From positions 1 to 43,029 of the forward strand of contig JAGYLH010000016.1 of NCBI GenBank assembly GCA_018400955.1: a DNA stretch of 43,029 bases, written 5' to 3'. The position numbers and the translations under genes were made by a program. Position 1 is the stretch's first letter, and each line of letters starts with the position of its first letter. Shown here piece by piece: positions 1-8,927 of the stretch. The stretch is from Bacteroidales bacterium (GTDB lineage: Bacteria > Bacteroidota > Bacteroidia > Bacteroidales > F082). Under the pieces are notes generated by a model. That model was not told the origin of the DNA, did not search any database, and saw only the letters and a list, made by a program, of their open reading frames with translations.

Positions 1-630
1 GTCAGCTACATAGGTGGCCGGAAGCTCTGCAAACAAAGCAATAAGCTGATGAATCTGAGCCTGGTTTCGAACAACCCAAAAGTGGTGTCCAAAGCCGTCA
101 TCAGCCGTAAAATCGTAGTCAGCTTTATTGTTTTCCACAATGGATTTAATAATTACATCTATTTCTGCTTTAGCAGGATAGGAAAAGAATACGGGTTCTA
201 TATTGGCATTTGTAACACGCACATGCTTCATGCGGTCTTCTTCCTTGTCGGGCCTTGTAAGCTCGTGCTTTTTGATTACATTGTTCATATAATCTTCCAC
301 ACCGGCGCAGCCAACAAGTCCGTACTGCGTTTTCCCATTCATGGTTTGCGCATAAATATAAAGGTATTCTTCCTCATCCTGCACAAGCCATCCTTTGGTT
401 CTGTATTGATCGAAATTTTCCTTTGCCTTGTTATAAACTTCTTCACTATAAAGGTTTATATTTTCATCAAGGTCAATTTCCGGTTTGATGATGTGCAACA
501 GGCTGTAAGGGTTTCCATCCGCTTCGATGCGTGCTTCCTTCGAGTTAAGTACATCGTATGGTCTGGATGCCAATTGTTTAACAATCTCTGCTGGTGGTCG
601 CCAGCCTTTGAATGCTTTGAGTATTGCCAT
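1..630 (-). CDS. DUF1015 family protein, N-terminal part (runs off the window)
   Basis: An open frame of 210 codons on the minus strand starts at the ATG at 628-630 and is still open at base 1, so the C-terminus lies outside. The translation begins MAILKAFKGWRPP and continues with RPYDVLNSKEAR, the typical N-terminal signature of DUF1015 proteins (an FKG-RP block followed by PYDV and an E-A pair). The biochemical function of the family is not established. In Bacteroidota it commonly sits just downstream of serC-serA, as here, separated from serA only by a small four-helix-bundle gene. This suggests a link to serine metabolism or simple co-transcription. The family call is firm; the role is unknown. 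Confidence 0.85.
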   Translation of the reverse strand, partial: MAILKAFKGWRPPAEIVKQLASRPYDVLNSKEARIEADGNPYSLLHIIKPEIDLDENINLYSEEVYNKAKENFDQYRTKGWLVQDEEEYLYIYAQTMNGKTQYGLVGCAGVEDYMNNVIKKHELTRPDKEEDRMKHVRVTNANIEPVFFSYPAKAEIDVIIKSIVENNKADYDFTADDGFGHHFWVVRNQAQIHQLIALFAELPATYVAD

Positions 631-659
631 AATTAGGGTAATTAATTTTGGTTAATGAA

Positions 660-1094
660 TTAGTAAGATTTTGGTGGTTGCCGGTGGTCATCATATTGCT
701 CTGATGCCTCCGCAGCTTTCTGTAACGAGGTAATCAGGGCGCCAAGCATTTTGGTCATTTCCATCAATTGATTGCGCCCATTATCTTCCTGTTCATCAGT
801 AATATAATGGTTGTTGTGCGCCAAAGATGTAAAAACAAGGCATTGGCGGATGGCACTTTTGGCAATCTTCAGGTGATAGATGAATTGGGCCTTGTTACGA
901 GCCGACCCTTCAGCAATATTGAATGCTATTTCCCTTGACGCCTGGTTAAAAGCCAACTTAAAACCAGTGTGGTCGGTGTCGGGCATCAGTATGCTGATAT
1001 CCTGAACCCAAGATACATAGTCAAGTGCCTTGTGATAAATTCTCAGATCCTCGAACCTGAAAAAGGTCGGCATATTTTCTGATGACTGATTCAT
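660..1094 (-). CDS. four helix bundle protein (23S rRNA intervening-sequence protein family)
   Basis: A 144-residue protein with the hallmarks of the TIGR02436 / S23 family: an N-terminal FRFEDLRIYHKALD segment and a central block ending FNIAEGSARN. Those match the usual 'F-x-x-L-x-V-w-x-x-A' and 'N-I-A-E-G' motifs, followed by two amphipathic helices. Family members form small four-helix bundles and pentamers. They were first seen inside 23S rRNA intervening sequences, but most, like this one, are ordinary chromosomal genes without a known function. It lies between serA (upstream) and DUF1015 (downstream) on the same strand, so it may be an insertion into an older serC-serA-DUF1015 block. 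The C-terminal tail is polar and low in complexity. Confidence 0.8.
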   Translation of the reverse strand: MNQSSENMPTFFRFEDLRIYHKALDYVSWVQDISILMPDTDHTGFKLAFNQASREIAFNIAEGSARNKAQFIYHLKIAKSAIRQCLVFTSLAHNNHYITDEQEDNGRNQLMEMTKMLGALITSLQKAAEASEQYDDHRQPPKSY

Positions 1095-1171
1095 GCTTAA
1101 GTCTTGTTAAGTTTGTAATAGTAAGCTTGTACTTTCATAACTGCAGTCAGGGGGCAACAGCATCAATAGGT

Positions 1172-2089
1172 TTAATTCACTTTAAAAGTTGTGTCGTTTT
1201 CTTCTAAATAAGCGATTATCTGGCGGGCTGCTGCCAGACCTGCATTTATATTGGCCTCCGACGTTTGAGCCCCCATCTTTTTGGGTGTAAAGAAAAATCG
1301 ACCGGCATGGGCTGTCAAATCTGAAGCGCAATCAGGTGCAATATCCGAAACGTATTTAAAATCATTACGTTCGGCAAAAACCTTCTTCAAACCTTCTTCA
1401 CAAATCACCTCTTTGCGGGCTGTATTTACCAGGGTGGCATTGGCCGGCATTTTCATAAGTAAATCGTAATTGATAGATTTTTTCGTTTTGTCGTTGGCGG
1501 GAATGTTCACCGAAAGATATTGACATTTGCTGTAAAGTTCCTCAACAGATTCAACACATTGAACACCATCGGCTTCAATGGTTTCTTTCGATACAAAGGG
1601 GTCAAATGCCATTACCTGCATGCCAAAGCCTTTGGCAATACGGGCGATGTTTTTTCCCACATTTCCATAAGCGTGTATGCCGAGGGTTTTGCCCAATAGT
1701 TCACTTCCTGAACTGCCATTGAACTGGTTGCGTGCCTGATAAACCATCATGCCCATAGCCAGCTCAGCTACTGCGTTGCTGTTTTGACCCGGTGTGTTCA
1801 TCACAACAACATTTTTGGCAGTTGCAGCTGCCAAGTCCACATTGTCATAACCAGCTCCAGCACGCACAATAATTTTCAGGTTTTTTCCATTGTCAATTAC
1901 TGCTTTGTCCGCTTTATCACTGCGGATGACAATGGCATCCGCCTCAGTGGCGGCTGCAATAAAATCATCCTGGCTTGTATATTTTTCCAGAAAAACGCAG
2001 TCGTATCCTGCTTCTTCAAAAATTTTACGAATGCCATCTGCTGCAACTTTAGCAAACGGCTTTTCTGTTGCTACCAATACTTTTGCCAT
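1172..2089 (-). CDS. serA: D-3-phosphoglycerate dehydrogenase, short form without ACT domain
   Basis: A 305-residue D-2-hydroxyacid dehydrogenase that would oxidise 3-phosphoglycerate to 3-phosphohydroxypyruvate, the first step of serine synthesis. The substrate-binding half (about 1-95 and 285-305) surrounds a NAD-binding Rossmann domain with the dinucleotide motif GIHAYGNVG at about 137-145. The catalytic arginine is recognisable in NTARKEV (R225). At the position where most family members have TPHIGA, this protein reads TPKKMGAQT (268-276), so the canonical catalytic histidine is a lysine (K270), and the usual acidic partner segment is also altered. As far as I recall this variant is typical of Bacteroidota SerA. 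No C-terminal ACT or ASB regulatory domain is present. It starts 14 bases after the serC stop, so the two are surely co-transcribed. Confidence 0.9.
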   Translation of the reverse strand: MAKVLVATEKPFAKVAADGIRKIFEEAGYDCVFLEKYTSQDDFIAAATEADAIVIRSDKADKAVIDNGKNLKIIVRAGAGYDNVDLAAATAKNVVVMNTPGQNSNAVAELAMGMMVYQARNQFNGSSGSELLGKTLGIHAYGNVGKNIARIAKGFGMQVMAFDPFVSKETIEADGVQCVESVEELYSKCQYLSVNIPANDKTKKSINYDLLMKMPANATLVNTARKEVICEEGLKKVFAERNDFKYVSDIAPDCASDLTAHAGRFFFTPKKMGAQTSEANINAGLAAARQIIAYLEENDTTFKVN

Positions 2090-2103
2090 TTTATTCTTTT
2101 TTT

Positions 2104-3177
2104 TTATTTTTTAATCTTTTCAAATTCCTGCATCACAGCGATAAGTGCTTCAACGCTTTCCTGAGGCAATGCATTGTAAAGCGAAGCCCTGAACCCGCCA
2201 ACTGAGCGGTGTCCTTTGATTCCGATCATGCCTTTTTTGGTGGCGAAGTCAACGAATTCCTTTTCCAGATCTGCATAGGCTTCGTTCATAACAAAGCAAA
2301 CATTCATCAGGGAGCGGTCTTCCTTAGCTACAACTGTAGCTTTGAACAAGGGATTGCGGTCGATTTCGTCGTACAATAAGCCGGCCTTGTGGATATTGAT
2401 TTTTTCCATTTCGGCCAAGCCACCCATTTGTTTCAGCCATTTGAGTGTTTGAAGTGCAGCAAAAATTGGCACAACCGGTGGTGTGTTGAACATCGATTCC
2501 TTGTCGATATGCGTTTTGTAATTCAACATGGTAGGTATTGGACGGTCCACTTTGCCAAGGATGTCATTTTTAATTATCACAAAAGTTACGCCGGCAGGGG
2601 CCAGATTCTTTTGGGCTCCACCATATATAATAGCGTATTTGGAAACATCTACCGGACGGCTGAAAATATCCGACGACATATCAGCTACCAAGGGCACAGG
2701 CGAATTTAAATCTTCACGGATTTCGGTGCCGAAAATGGTATTGTTTGTTGTGATATGGAAGTAATCAGCATCCGCAGGAATGGTATATCCTCTTGGGATA
2801 TAATTGAAATTTTTGTCATCTGATGAGCCCACTACATCCACTTCACCAAAAAACTTACCTTCTTTAATGGCTTTTTTTGACCATTCACCTGTATTCAGGT
2901 AAGCTGCTTTCTTTTTCATCAGGTTGTAGGGTACCATGCAGAATTGTGTGCTGGCTCCTCCGCCAAGGAATATCACAGAATAACCCTCGGGGATATTCAA
3001 CAACTCTTTGAACAATGCTGTGGCTTCGTCCACAACGGCAACAAACTGCTTGCTGCGGTGTGAAATTTCCATTAGGGATAATCCCATGCCGGCAAAATCA
3101 TGTAAGGCGTTTGCTGTGTTTTCAATGGTGTACTGTGGCAGGATAGAAGGGCCTGCGTAAAAATTATGCTTTTTCAT
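2104..3177 (-). CDS. serC: phosphoserine aminotransferase
   Basis: A 357-residue class V PLP aminotransferase that converts 3-phosphohydroxypyruvate and glutamate to phosphoserine and 2-oxoglutarate. It starts [14 protein letters not shown], typical of SerC (FxAGPAxLP). It has the PLP-phosphate loop LGGGASTQF (71-79), the NTGEWSKKA segment, and the Schiff-base lysine in [10 protein letters not shown] (K190). The C-terminal [18 protein letters not shown] block is the substrate-binding arginine region. Length matches the family. It is the first gene of the serC-serA block on the minus strand. No phosphoserine phosphatase (serB) is seen in the window. Confidence 0.95.
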   Translation of the reverse strand: MKKHNFYAGPSILPQYTIENTANALHDFAGMGLSLMEISHRSKQFVAVVDEATALFKELLNIPEGYSVIFLGGGASTQFCMVPYNLMKKKAAYLNTGEWSKKAIKEGKFFGEVDVVGSSDDKNFNYIPRGYTIPADADYFHITTNNTIFGTEIREDLNSPVPLVADMSSDIFSRPVDVSKYAIIYGGAQKNLAPAGVTFVIIKNDILGKVDRPIPTMLNYKTHIDKESMFNTPPVVPIFAALQTLKWLKQMGGLAEMEKINIHKAGLLYDEIDRNPLFKATVVAKEDRSLMNVCFVMNEAYADLEKEFVDFATKKGMIGIKGHRSVGGFRASLYNALPQESVEALIAVMQEFEKIKK

Positions 3178-3279
3178 AACCGTTTTGTGATTAATGGTTT
3201 AAAAATATAAATGTTTATTTTGAGGTTTATGTTTATTCCTGATTTTTAGCAAAATAATCATCAAACTTTTTCAAATGCT

Positions 3280-3287
3280 TACTTTTG
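3280..3287 (+). promoter_or_regulatory. possible distal -7 element TACTTTTG upstream of the acyl-CoA reductase
   Basis: TACTTTTG fits the Bacteroidota sigma-ABfr -7 consensus TAnnTTTG and lies about 110 bases before the acyl-CoA reductase start. A clear -33 TTTG is not visible at the usual spacing. A second candidate lies closer at 3365. Confidence 0.4.
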
Positions 3288-3364
3288 CAGCTTGTTTCAT
3301 GCAGAAGCGTAGCAAAGATAAGACTTTTAGATTTACTGTTAATTTTTTCACTAACAATATTGCC

Positions 3365-3372
3365 TAATTTCG
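3365..3372 (+). promoter_or_regulatory. possible proximal -7 element TAATTTCG of the acyl-CoA reductase
   Basis: TAATTTCG followed by C is a common variant of the Bacteroidota TAnnTTTG element. It would give a 5' leader of about 20 bases. The -33 region is T-rich but without a clear TTTG. Confidence 0.4.
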
Positions 3373-3397
3373 CAATCGATTCCGAAAACCAAAACCT

Positions 3398-4483
3398 ATG
3401 TTAACAACCAATGAGCGAATTGCGGCTTTTGCCAGGCTCGGGGAATTGATGAATTCCTGTTTAAACAATACAAATTCAGGCATGTATTCAGCTGCTGAAC
3501 ATGCTGCAGTGGATAAATTGCTTGCTGCCATCGATAAGGCTGGTCAATACAACCCCTGGTTCACACAGGATTTTATCCGCCAAGCCCTTACCAACCTGGT
3601 CGATATGCTTGATAAAGAGGGGTTAAAAAAATGGATTTCATCCTATGGAAACATCAAATCGCCCGAAAAACCCAAGACAATTGCCGTTGTAATGGCCGGC
3701 AATATTCCTGCGGTTGGATTTCACGATGCCTTATGTGTTCTGACAAGTGGAAACAAGCTTTTGGCCAAGCTTTCGTCTGACGATCAATATTTGCTGCCAG
3801 CCCTAACGGACTTGCTTGCAGCGATTGAGCCTGCTTTCAAGGATAGGGTGAGCTACACCACCGAAAGGATTCAGGATTTTGATGGGGTGATAGCCACGGG
3901 AAGCAACAATTCGGCCCGCTATTTTGAATATTATTTTGCCGCTTACCCCCACATCATCAGGCACAACCGCAATGGTTTGGCTGTGTTGGATGGTGCTGAA
4001 ACAGATTTGGATTTGACATTACTTGGCAGTGATGTATTTATGTTTTTTGGCCTTGGGTGCCGCAATGTTTCGAAAGTTCTTATAAAACAGGGTTTTGACT
4101 TCGATAGGCTATTCAAAGGATTGGAGCCTTTCCGGCAACGAATGTCCGGTTTTCATAAATATTTCAACAATTATGAATACAACAAGGCTATTTTGCTTAT
4201 AAACAACGAAATGCATTTTGATAATGGCTTTTTGCTGTTAAAAAAAGCTGAATCATTGGCTTCTCCTGTTGCGGTGCTGCACTTTTCGAATTATTTGGAC
4301 GAAGATGACTTGAACAGGCAATTGGCCGAAATGCAAAATCAAAACTTGGTTCAATGTGTGGTGTCGCGCAATGCATGCGTGGAAGGCTCTGTCGGTTTTG
4401 GTGAAAGCCAGTCGCCCAAGCTTCATGATTATGCTGATGGCGTGGATACCATGAAATGGTTGCTGGAATTGGCAAAGAATTAA
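3398..4483 (+). CDS. acyl-CoA reductase, LuxC-like
   Basis: A 361-residue member of the LuxC / acyl-CoA reductase family (PF05893), aldehyde-dehydrogenase superfamily, which reduces an acyl-CoA or acyl thioester to the aldehyde with NAD(P)H. The nucleotide-binding stretch TIAVVMAGNIPAVGFHD (94-110) and the block MFFGLGCRNVSKVLI carry the expected features, with C221 as the likely catalytic cysteine. No luxD/luxE-type partner or luciferase gene is near, so bioluminescence is not implied. Stand-alone genes of this kind are widespread in Bacteroidota and their physiological substrate is unclear. It is divergent from serC, which starts 220 bases away on the other strand. Confidence 0.8.
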   Translation: MLTTNERIAAFARLGELMNSCLNNTNSGMYSAAEHAAVDKLLAAIDKAGQYNPWFTQDFIRQALTNLVDMLDKEGLKKWISSYGNIKSPEKPKTIAVVMAGNIPAVGFHDALCVLTSGNKLLAKLSSDDQYLLPALTDLLAAIEPAFKDRVSYTTERIQDFDGVIATGSNNSARYFEYYFAAYPHIIRHNRNGLAVLDGAETDLDLTLLGSDVFMFFGLGCRNVSKVLIKQGFDFDRLFKGLEPFRQRMSGFHKYFNNYEYNKAILLINNEMHFDNGFLLLKKAESLASPVAVLHFSNYLDEDDLNRQLAEMQNQNLVQCVVSRNACVEGSVGFGESQSPKLHDYADGVDTMKWLLELAKN

Positions 4484-4610
4484 ATTTCAGTGATGTACAG
4501 TTATGTTGTGCGAAAAGGATACCGATAAAGAAAATTATTAACAGTCTGTGGTTTAAAAGCTTTATGAAAAAAATATGGGATAAAGTTTAGGATAATTAAG
4601 TTAAAGATTG

Positions 4611-4618
4611 TACTTTTG
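4611..4618 (+). promoter_or_regulatory. promoter -7 element TACTTTTG of the L31 gene
   Basis: TACTTTTG followed by CAG matches TAnnTTTG exactly and sits 29 bases before the L31 start. A TTTA tetramer at 4586-4589 is a plausible -33 element with a 21-base spacer. Confidence 0.6.
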
Positions 4619-4647
4619 CAGCCCTAAAAATTAATGCCGAAATAGCA

Positions 4648-4914
4648 ATGAAAAAAGACATTCACCCGAAAGATTACAGACTTGTTGTTTTCAAAGACAT
4701 GTCAAATGACTATAGTTTTGTTTCGCGTTCAACAATCAAAACTAAAGAAAACATCGTATGGGAAGACGGAAAGGAATACCCTTTGGTAAAACTGGAAATC
4801 TCGCATACCTCGCATCCTTTTTACACTGGTAAGATGAAGCTGGTTGACTCTGCAGGTCGCGTTGATAAGTTTAAAACCAAGTATAAGAGCCGCTACGGTC
4901 AGGCTTCAAGCTAA
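4648..4914 (+). CDS. rpmE2: 50S ribosomal protein L31 type B
   Basis: An 88-residue protein matching bL31 type B throughout: [19 protein letters not shown] at the N-terminus, [10 protein letters not shown] in the centre and [10 protein letters not shown] near the C-terminus. It lacks the zinc-ribbon cysteines of type A L31, the zinc-independent form used by Bacteroidota as the normal protein. It is part of the large ribosomal subunit and helps bridge the subunits. It has its own promoter and a strong terminator, so it is monocistronic. Confidence 0.97.
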   Translation: MKKDIHPKDYRLVVFKDMSNDYSFVSRSTIKTKENIVWEDGKEYPLVKLEISHTSHPFYTGKMKLVDSAGRVDKFKTKYKSRYGQASS

Positions 4915-4942
4915 GCTGATTGGCCTTATAGCAATTTATTAT

Positions 4943-4973
4943 GCCCTTGTCCGTTCAGATAAGGGCTTTTTTT
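4943..4973 (+). terminator. Rho-independent terminator of the L31 gene
   Basis: A 9-bp stem (GCCCTTGTC at 4943-4951 with GATAAGGGC at 4958-4966, one G-U pair), a 6-base loop and a run of seven T follow the L31 stop by 28 bases. Confidence 0.85.
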
Positions 4974-5055
4974 GTTGTCAGTACATGAGTTATTAACAAA
5001 ACCTATTGCATAAAAACAAATTATAAACAATTGTGCAGCTTGTGCGTTATTTCCT

Positions 5056-5063
5056 TATATTTG
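5056..5063 (+). promoter_or_regulatory. promoter -7 element TATATTTG of the GlmU-like gene
   Basis: TATATTTG matches the TAnnTTTG consensus and lies 34 bases before the GlmU-like start codon. ATTG at 5030-5033 is a possible -33 element with a 22-base spacer. Confidence 0.55.
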
Positions 5064-5097
5064 GCGTACTAACTACATCATTAACTTAATCCTCAAA

Positions 5098-6282
5098 ATG
5101 AATTACATACTTTTCGACAGTGTTGTCCGTACCAACCTCCTGCCGTTGACTTTTACACGGCCTGTTGCCGACATCAGATTTGGCATACTTACCATACGCG
5201 AAAAATGGGAGAATTACCTGAATCAAAGCACCTCATCATTGACGGAGGAATATTTGAGCAATAAATTCCCTTTGGTAAAGGCAGATGAAAATATCCTGAT
5301 AAACGGCTCAATATGCCCGGGCAAGGGATTGCTTGAAGAAGTAAAAAACCTCAAACAGGGACAAACACTTGTAAAAGGGGATACCATTATTGCCATGTGC
5401 CTTACTGCTGATTTACTGGAAAGTTTTGGCGATGCCGACGATGACGTAGAAACAATTGAAACAGCATACGACATCCTGCAGATTGAAAACACCTGGGATA
5501 TCTTTAATTTGAACGGGGCTGCTATTCAGCAGGATTTTGAATTGCTGACAAAAGGTCGCAAGTCGGCTGCCTTGAGCAAAACAAACCGTTTGATTGGAGA
5601 AAACCCCATTTTTATTGAAGAAGGTGCGGTGGTTGAGTTCTCAATTTTGAACACCCAAAAAGGCCCCATTTATATTGGGAGGGATGCTGAAGTAATGGAA
5701 GGGAGCAAGGTGAGAGGGCCTTTTGCCCTTTGCCACAATGCAACACTTAGAATGGATGCCAAGATATATGGTCCGACCACAATAGGTCCTCATTGCAAAG
5801 TAGGCGGCGAAGTGAACCAATCCGTCATATTGGGCTTTAGCAACAAGGCGCACGATGGTTTCCTCGGACATTCGGTTATTGGCGAATGGTGCAACCTGGG
5901 CGCCGACACCAATACCTCCAATTTGAAAAATAACTATGAAGAAGTGAAATTGTGGTCCTACACAGATGACTCTTTTATCCCGACCGGCCTGCAGTTTTGC
6001 GGAACCATTATGGGCGACCATTCAAAATGTGGCATCAACACCATGTTCAATACAGGTAGTGTAGTTGGCGTAAATGCCAATATCTATGGCAGTGGATACC
6101 AGCGTAATTTCGTGCCCTCGTTTTCATGGGGTGGTACAAGTGGTTATGTTGATTTCGACCTTAATAAAGCTTTTCGCATAGCAGATGCTGTTTATAAACG
6201 CAGGGGTTTAGCTTTTGATGAGATGGAAAAAAAAGTGCTAAAAGAAATCTACAACTTGACTCACAAAAACAGAAGGGCCTGA
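5098..6282 (+). CDS. GlmU-like sugar nucleotidyltransferase / acetyltransferase
   Basis: A 394-residue protein of the Bacteroidota-type GlmU family (alternative glmU, TIGR03991), predicted to make UDP-N-acetylglucosamine from glucosamine-1-phosphate. The N-terminal part has LPLTFTRPVADIRFGILTI, with the R-x-G-x-x-T motif of nucleotidyltransferases of this branch. The C-terminal half (about 170-390) is a left-handed beta-helix with hexapeptide repeats, for example PIYIGRDAEVMEG and PTTIGPHCKVGGEV. It would act in the cytoplasm for peptidoglycan and LPS precursors. A related sugar-phosphate nucleotidyltransferase specificity cannot be excluded. It is separated by 182 bases from lon on the same strand. 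Confidence 0.85.
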   Translation: MNYILFDSVVRTNLLPLTFTRPVADIRFGILTIREKWENYLNQSTSSLTEEYLSNKFPLVKADENILINGSICPGKGLLEEVKNLKQGQTLVKGDTIIAMCLTADLLESFGDADDDVETIETAYDILQIENTWDIFNLNGAAIQQDFELLTKGRKSAALSKTNRLIGENPIFIEEGAVVEFSILNTQKGPIYIGRDAEVMEGSKVRGPFALCHNATLRMDAKIYGPTTIGPHCKVGGEVNQSVILGFSNKAHDGFLGHSVIGEWCNLGADTNTSNLKNNYEEVKLWSYTDDSFIPTGLQFCGTIMGDHSKCGINTMFNTGSVVGVNANIYGSGYQRNFVPSFSWGGTSGYVDFDLNKAFRIADAVYKRRGLAFDEMEKKVLKEIYNLTHKNRRA

Positions 6283-6464
6283 TTGCTCTGAACAATCTGG
6301 CATGCGAATTGAACCTTTATCACCGGACGTTTACCAATTAATCATAGTTACGTATTCAATACAAGCAAATTAACAGATTTCCCGGTGAATAATCCATTTT
6401 ATTTAGCGTTATGAACAGCGGTTTATGGCCCATTTATCTGCCAAAATGACCGAAAAAATTATTT

Positions 6465-8927
6465 ATGGATAAGCTATTAGAAAACAATATGATCCAATTA
6501 TCTGACATGCTCGATGCGGATGCGGAGTTTATTCCCCTGCTGTCAGCCGAGGATGAAGAGATTATGAATGCCGAAGAAATTCCTGAGGAACTGGCCATAC
6601 TTCCTTTGCGCAATGCCGTGCTTTTTCCAGGGGTGGTAATTCCTATTACCGTTGGACGTGATAAGTCCATCAACCTGGTGAAGGAAGCCTATCGCAAGGA
6701 AAAAATTGTAGGGGTGATCGCACAAAAGGACCCTGCTGTGGAAGACCCGCAAATTGTGGATTTGCATCAGGTTGGCACAGTGGCACACATTCTGAAAACA
6801 TTGCAGATGCCTGATGGCAATACCACCGTCATCATACAGGGTAAGAAGCGGTTTAAGCTGGTTGAAATTGTTCAGGAAGAACCTTACCTCAAAGCGCGGG
6901 TGAGTACCTATGATAAGAATTTGACCATACCTGATAATGAGTCTTTTCATGCCTTAATTCAATCTATCAAGGACCTTTCTATCCAAATCATAAACAAGTC
7001 ACCCAATATTCCTTCGGAGGCATCCTTTGCCATCAAGAATATTGAAAGCCCTGTTTTCCTGGTCAATTTTGTGTCGAGCAACCTCAATATCAGCAATCCT
7101 GACAAGCAAAAGCTCCTCGAGATTACCGACATGCTTCAACGGGCAAATAAGGTGCTCGAATTTTTGACCAAGGAATTACAGATGCTTGATTTAAAAAATC
7201 AAATCCAGAGCAAGGTCAAAGTTGACCTGGACAAGCAACAACGCGACTATTTCTTGAATCAGCAATTGAAAACCATACAAGAGGAACTTGGAGGCTCACC
7301 CCACGAGCTTGAGATAAAAGAGCTAAAGGAAAAGGGTGCTAAAAAGAAATGGAGCAAGGAGATTGCAGATGTTTTCAAACGCGAAATGACCAAATTGCAG
7401 CGCATGAACCCGTCAGCCGCCGAGTATTCAATCCAATTGAATTACCTGGACTATCTTGTGGAGTTGCCATGGAACGAATACAGCAAGGATAATTTTGACT
7501 TGAAGAATGCACAAAAAATCCTTGACGAGGATCATTTTGGCCTTGAAAAGGTGAAAGAGCGCATTATCGAACATTTGGCTATTTACAAGCTGAAAAAAGA
7601 TTTAAAATCGCCTATACTTTGCCTTGTTGGCCCTCCCGGTGTAGGAAAAACCTCTTTGGGCAAATCTATTGCACGTGCATTGGGGCGTAAATATATCCGT
7701 ATGTCGCTGGGGGGCTTGCGCGATGAGGCCGAATTGCGTGGCCACCGAAAAACCTATATTGGTGCCATGCCCGGTCGTGTGCTACAAAACCTGAAAAAGG
7801 CCAAAACCTCCAATCCTGTTTATGTATTGGATGAAATTGATAAGGTGATTGGTAATAATATCAGCGGCGACCCGCAAGCAGCACTGCTCGAAGTGCTCGA
7901 CCCGGAGCAGAATCATAGTTTTTATGATAATTTTCTTGAAGTGGACTACGACCTTTCGCGGGTGATGTTTATTGCTACAGCCAATAACCTGAGCACAGTG
8001 CATCCGGCTTTGCGCGACAGGATGGAAGTGATCGACCTGAGTGGTTATTTGGTTGAAGAAAAAATTAAAATCGCACAAAAACATCTTATACCCAAACAGT
8101 TGTTTGAAAATGGCGTTTCAAAACAGCAAGTGAAATTCGATAAGAAGGTGTTGGAACTCATCATCGAGAATTACACACGCGAAGCCGGCGTGCGTTCCCT
8201 GGAGCGACAAATTGCCCGTATAATCCGCAACAAGGCCCGATTTATTGCCATGGGGGAGGACTACGAAAACAAAGTGAATGCTGCTGAACTGGATAAGATT
8301 TTAGGTGTACGGATTTTTCACAGGGAGCAAGCCATCACCAATGAGGTGCCTGGTATTGCCACCGGACTCGCCTGGACACCTTATGGCGGGGATATGCTTT
8401 TTATTGAAGTGAGCCTGAGTTATGGAAAAGGTGACCTTAAGCTGACCGGAAATTTGGGTGAAGTGATGAAGGAATCCGCAACCATCGCCTTGGAGTACCT
8501 CAAATCCCATACAGAAAACCTGGGCATCGACCCCAAGAGCTTTGGATTGTGGAATGTGCATATACATGTGCCTGAAGGTGCCACGCCAAAAGATGGCCCT
8601 TCGGCTGGTATTACAATCTTTTCGGCTTTGGCCTCGGCCTTTACGCAGCGTAAGGTGAGGTCGAAACTGGCTATGACGGGCGAAATTACCCTGCGCGGAA
8701 AGGTGTTGCCTGTAGGTGGGATAAAAGAGAAAATTCTGGCAGCACGAAGGGGCAAAATCACCGATATTATTTTGTCAAGGGAGAATGAAAAAGATTTGTT
8801 TGAAATAAAGTCGGATTATATCACCGGACTGAACCTTCACTTTGTTGATACAATGGCAGAAGTTGTTGAACTGGCTTTGCTGAAGGATAAAGTGAAGAAT
8901 CCCTTGCAAATAAGCCGCACCCCATGA
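6465..8927 (+). CDS. lon: ATP-dependent Lon protease
   Basis: An 820-residue LonA protease that degrades misfolded and regulatory proteins in the cytoplasm. The N-terminal LON substrate-binding domain starts at about residue 40 (LAILPLRNAVLFPGVVIPI). The AAA+ domain has Walker A GPPGVGKTS at about 388-396 and Walker B VYVLDEIDKV. The C-terminal protease domain carries the catalytic serine in KDGPSAGIT (S713) and the catalytic lysine in GGIKEK (K756), the Ser-Lys dyad of the family. Length is normal for Bacteroidota. Its stop overlaps the start of the downstream oxidoreductase in an ATGA, so the two are likely translationally coupled. No obvious heat-shock operator is seen upstream. Confidence 0.96.
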   Translation: MDKLLENNMIQLSDMLDADAEFIPLLSAEDEEIMNAEEIPEELAILPLRNAVLFPGVVIPITVGRDKSINLVKEAYRKEKIVGVIAQKDPAVEDPQIVDLHQVGTVAHILKTLQMPDGNTTVIIQGKKRFKLVEIVQEEPYLKARVSTYDKNLTIPDNESFHALIQSIKDLSIQIINKSPNIPSEASFAIKNIESPVFLVNFVSSNLNISNPDKQKLLEITDMLQRANKVLEFLTKELQMLDLKNQIQSKVKVDLDKQQRDYFLNQQLKTIQEELGGSPHELEIKELKEKGAKKKWSKEIADVFKREMTKLQRMNPSAAEYSIQLNYLDYLVELPWNEYSKDNFDLKNAQKILDEDHFGLEKVKERIIEHLAIYKLKKDLKSPILCLVGPPGVGKTSLGKSIARALGRKYIRMSLGGLRDEAELRGHRKTYIGAMPGRVLQNLKKAKTSNPVYVLDEIDKVIGNNISGDPQAALLEVLDPEQNHSFYDNFLEVDYDLSRVMFIATANNLSTVHPALRDRMEVIDLSGYLVEEKIKIAQKHLIPKQLFENGVSKQQVKFDKKVLELIIENYTREAGVRSLERQIARIIRNKARFIAMGEDYENKVNAAELDKILGVRIFHREQAITNEVPGIATGLAWTPYGGDMLFIEVSLSYGKGDLKLTGNLGEVMKESATIALEYLKSHTENLGIDPKSFGLWNVHIHVPEGATPKDGPSAGITIFSALASAFTQRKVRSKLAMTGEITLRGKVLPVGGIKEKILAARRGKITDIILSRENEKDLFEIKSDYITGLNLHFVDTMAEVVELALLKDKVKNPLQISRTP

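Noticed and set aside
49-636. Plus-strand open frame of 195 codons
   Set aside because: It is antisense to the clear DUF1015 reading frame on the minus strand and has no recognisable domain.
3398-4483. Bioluminescence (lux) gene cluster suggested by the LuxC-like reductase
   Set aside because: No luciferase, LuxD or LuxE homologues are nearby; the family is common in non-luminous Bacteroidota.
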